From Siphonodentalium dalli (lineage: Eukaryota > Mollusca > Scaphopoda > Gadilida > Siphonodentaliidae), in the NCBI GenBank assembly GCA_032622095.1, contig CP136069.1, forward strand, positions 39,720,194 through 39,784,193: DNA of 64,000 nt, in the 5' to 3' direction. Below, piece after piece: positions 61,371 through 64,000 of this stretch (the first letter of the stretch is position 1; each line of letters starts with the position of its first letter). Made by a program: the position numbers and the translations under genes. The notes beneath the pieces were generated by a model. The model was given only the letters and a program-made list of their open reading frames with translations. It did not search any database and was not told the DNA's origin.

Positions 61371-62414
61371 TCGAAAAAGAAATTGAACAAAAAATCAATT
61401 TAACAAAAAAATTATCATAATAATAAAAAAAATGTCATTGACATTGTCATTTGTTTTCATTTAGATATTGATGATTATGATACAAGTTGATAAAAAGATT
61501 TCCAATGTGTCCCTTTAATTTTTTTAAATAATTAAAAACAATTATAACCATTATAACTCTGCCAAGGGTACCCCGAATCACCACACCAAATTTGATTAAA
61601 TCGGTCAAAAATCTTGTGTTATATACTGGTAAATCTGTTTGGAGCAACATTAAATCCAATTCACCAATTGCATTTGGACTGCTTAGCTATTGATAAAGCT
61701 ATATTATTTTCTGATGTCTCTTATGCCAATGTGCAAATAATCTGATAAAGAAGCCTGTGGTATCTAATTTAAAATAAAGATTCAACAATAAACATCACAT
61801 GATATTAACAGTAGACTTGGACATCTGTGCTGCAGAGTTATATCTTCAGATGGTCTGATATCATTATAATTGTTATTGGTTTAATAGAGGTCAGTGTTCA
61901 ACATAAACAATTCCTGTGATTTTTTGACAGCTGTGCTATATAATTGATATTAATGGGTCAGTGGTGAGGTTGCTTATCTGTATACTAGGACACATTATTA
62001 TTGTAAACTTAAATTGGACTCTCTTAACCCAAGTATTCCATGTCCAGGGCACACCTACACATTTAACCCACGGACTTGCTGGCTGTGGCGGTTTAGCATT
62101 ACAGATCCTGTACCAGTGCATTCTCTTATATAAATGCCAGTGACCCATAAATTCCAATAATTTGTGTTATGTACATTTGTCTATAATAGTACATAACAGT
62201 ATACTCTATACACTGTAATTCAACACCAAAACTCTCATTTATCCGATCATATTAAATTTTTATCGCCAAGGGATGGGTTAACATCTGCCGATCGTGATCG
62301 GCCTCTCGTTTAATGTTTTATTAGAGACGTGTGTTAGAATCTTCCGTGTACTGTTTTTTCTAGAAAGCTTACTGGCAGCAGGAAGATACCGTGCATTGTT
62401 TCGAGAAAACTTAC
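61371..62414. other. unassigned DNA with a MITE scrap
   Basis: A short piece of the 'gcattctcttatata' palindrome of piggyBac-like family A occurs near 62118. No gene is supported. Confidence 0.4.
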
Positions 62415-62544
62415 TGTGTGGTATCGGATTAGTAGCCACCGATAGGTGATAATTAGATTGGTCTATCGAGTTTATGATTAATTTAATAAAGGCAAAGTGG
62501 TTGGTTTCGATAAATTTTATAAAAGCTTCCTCCTTTAAAGCCAT
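62415..62544 (-). CDS. possible first coding exon, MALKEEAFIKFIE...
   Basis: On the minus strand ATG at 62544 reads MALKEEAFIKFIETNHFAFI, KLIINSIDQSNYHLSVATN and PIPH to a strong donor (CACACA|GTAAGT). A second weaker donor follows 60 bp on. The amphipathic start looks coding, but no downstream exon was found and the frame could be chance in AT-rich DNA. Confidence 0.3.
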
Positions 62545-62935
62545 GTCATGTCAATGTATATACCGGCAGTTGTAATTTCTAATTTCAATGAAATTCGAAT
62601 CGGCAATATTACTTTGACAAAGTGATGCTTCTTCACAGGGTGGGGGAGGGGGTGTGTATCTGTATAATTTGGCCTTATTTAATAACCCAACCTTGACATT
62701 TTCGATGCCAATAGATGGCATGGGGTACTTCCCAATGAAAACACTGGTTTATTTCATGAAATAGTGCGTTATACGCTTTTTCTTGAGTTTAATATTCAAC
62801 TACATTGGATGTGGATAAAGCAGGCATACTTGATAGATATTAACAGTGGCCACCATAGTAAATCTAGACTATGGTGGCTGCTTGTGACATTATTTTGCAG
62901 TTTGATTCCGTCACAATGAAAAAATGCTCCTTGTG

Positions 62936-62986
62936 GTGGGGGGGTTGGGGCTGGGGGGGGGGGGGGGGGGGGGGTGGGGGCATGCG
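62936..62986. repeat. poly-G run
   Basis: A nearly unbroken G tract with a few T and C interruptions, able to form G-quadruplex-type structures and prone to sequencing error. A short 'gggtgggggagggggtg' tract lies at 62639-62655. Confidence 0.7.
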
Positions 62987-63465
62987 ACATGATACGATAA
63001 TTTTAATTGCATGTATGTACTAGTCCCTATTGTGCTTAGTATGTATTTGTGATATCATTTGCTCAGATTGCTGCCAATTAATGAGAAATAATATATGGCC
63101 ACGAAATTCTCATTTTTCAACGCAAATTTGTTTATGTTATTGGATAGCATCTTATAAGAATACACAAAATATTTTGACGTAAGGGCTTTTGTCATTTTAG
63201 ATCCTAGAGTGCATAGACTCCACTCTGAACACATTTCTGACGTCAGCAGATAAGAATGCATTGCAGGTGAGTGTGTGTAATGTTGTATCATTCTGATAAT
63301 CAATCACCCCACTTACCATGCACTTTATAAAAGCTTTAGTTTTTCATTGTTAGACATACAATTTCTTTGGATCATTTGCAAGGAGCAGCTTAACTCTAAC
63401 TTTTAACTGTTCATTTGTTGAAATGTTACTAGTAATAGCTTTACTTGCATGAAGAGGCTACATGT

Positions 63466-63556
63466 TTTCAACGTAAATATCTCTAAAGTTATATTCATAC
63501 AAGTACACGTAAACATTACGTGTACTTGTATGAATATAACTCTAGAGATATTGAAA
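63466..63556. repeat. near-perfect palindrome
   Basis: 'tatattcatacaagtacacg' and its inverse surround a four-base centre ('aaca'), giving a ~45-bp stem. Probably a small foldback MITE. Confidence 0.6.
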
Positions 63557-63602
63557 CCAGTTACTATATATGAACCTCTACTGTGGCTATGCCCACCAGA
63601 TA

Positions 63603-63856
63603 AAAACCTGGGAACTTTTTGATGTTGTGACAGGGAAGTTTATAACATTAAAAATACAGTGCAGGTATTTCTTTATTAAAACCTATTCCGTAAAAATGGA
63701 TTTAGCTCACTGTTTAGCTGTAGGTGAATGTTCCAGCTCGAAATTGGATGGTTTAAGTGACTTAGTGTGCAATTATATATTCTCTGCCGTGTTTAATTGT
63801 TCAATGTTATAAAGTTCCCTGTCAGAACGGATCAGAACATCAAAAAGTTCCCAAGA
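63603..63856. repeat. inverted repeat, ~50-bp arms
   Basis: 'ctgggaactttttgatgttg' at 63609 is inverse to 'caacatcaaaaagttccc'-like sequence near 63837, and 'ttataacatt' to 'aatgttataa' near 63805. The enclosed ~150 bp is unique. Confidence 0.6.
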
Positions 63857-64000
63857 TTTCTACTGGTGGAATATGATCTCTGGGTGTATAGAGTAGAGCA
63901 GGGTTTCCACTACAACGGCAGGCCGGCCGTCCAGCGGCCTCATTCCCCTCACCAACCTTGACTAAATATTGGCCATAAAATAGCCAGACCTAGCTCAGAC

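Overview
This is AT-rich, repeat-dense nuclear DNA from an invertebrate animal. Genes are split by GT-AG introns and embedded in DNA-transposon remnants, Helitrons, non-LTR retrotransposons and one long LTR retrotransposon. No operons, Shine-Dalgarno sites or CRISPR arrays are seen. The repeat landscape (many foldback MITEs, a ~120-150 bp repeat carrying 'TTATGGCCCTTTTT', Helitron-type repeats) would suit a mollusc or another marine invertebrate. That is inference; the species cannot be fixed from the sequence.

Layout. (1) 2274-23231, minus strand: one host gene that I could assemble completely, with eight coding exons, consistent GT-AG sites and phases, and a predicted 689-residue protein of no family I recognise. 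Its introns hold at least twenty short transposons: piggyBac-like (TTAA), pogo-like (TA), a 9-bp-TSD element, an 8-bp-TSD hAT-like element, and a nested foldback pair. (2) 23.2-30 kb: a broken LINE 3' end, a second copy of an intronic repeat, and mostly unassigned DNA. (3) 30072-32010: three non-autonomous Helitrons head to tail on the minus strand, then a 15-bp minisatellite. (4) 33.3-37.2 kb: a TTAA-flanked MITE, an inverted pair of ATG-containing exon-like segments, and a tandem duplication that carries a truncated Helitron.

(5) 37193-50080: the most interesting locus. It is a terminal-inverted-repeat element with ~85-bp TIRs and a 5-bp target duplication. A duplicated copy of the flank 0.7 kb away shows the empty site. 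The element encodes a small C2H2 zinc-finger protein whose first coding exon is only the ATG. A ~10.2-kb Ty3/gypsy retrotransposon (LTRs 37769-38886 and 46922-47952) has landed in the intron of that gene. The retroelement has PBS, PPT, zinc knuckle, protease, RT, RNase H and integrase, but RT carries several stops and a frameshift.

(6) 50142-51169: two more Helitrons head to tail on the plus strand. (7) 53.7-55.8 kb: a three-level nest, a TTAA MITE split by a LINE that is itself split by a younger copy of the same MITE family. (8) 55.9-59.2 kb: a possible short exon, a 1.36-kb inverted repeat, a Harbinger-like MITE and two foldbacks packed together. (9) 59.2-64 kb: mostly unassigned DNA with one weak exon candidate, a repeat shared with the window's left edge, a poly-G run and inverted repeats.

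Beyond the assembled host gene, the coding content belongs almost wholly to mobile elements. The order of nesting gives a relative history of their activity.
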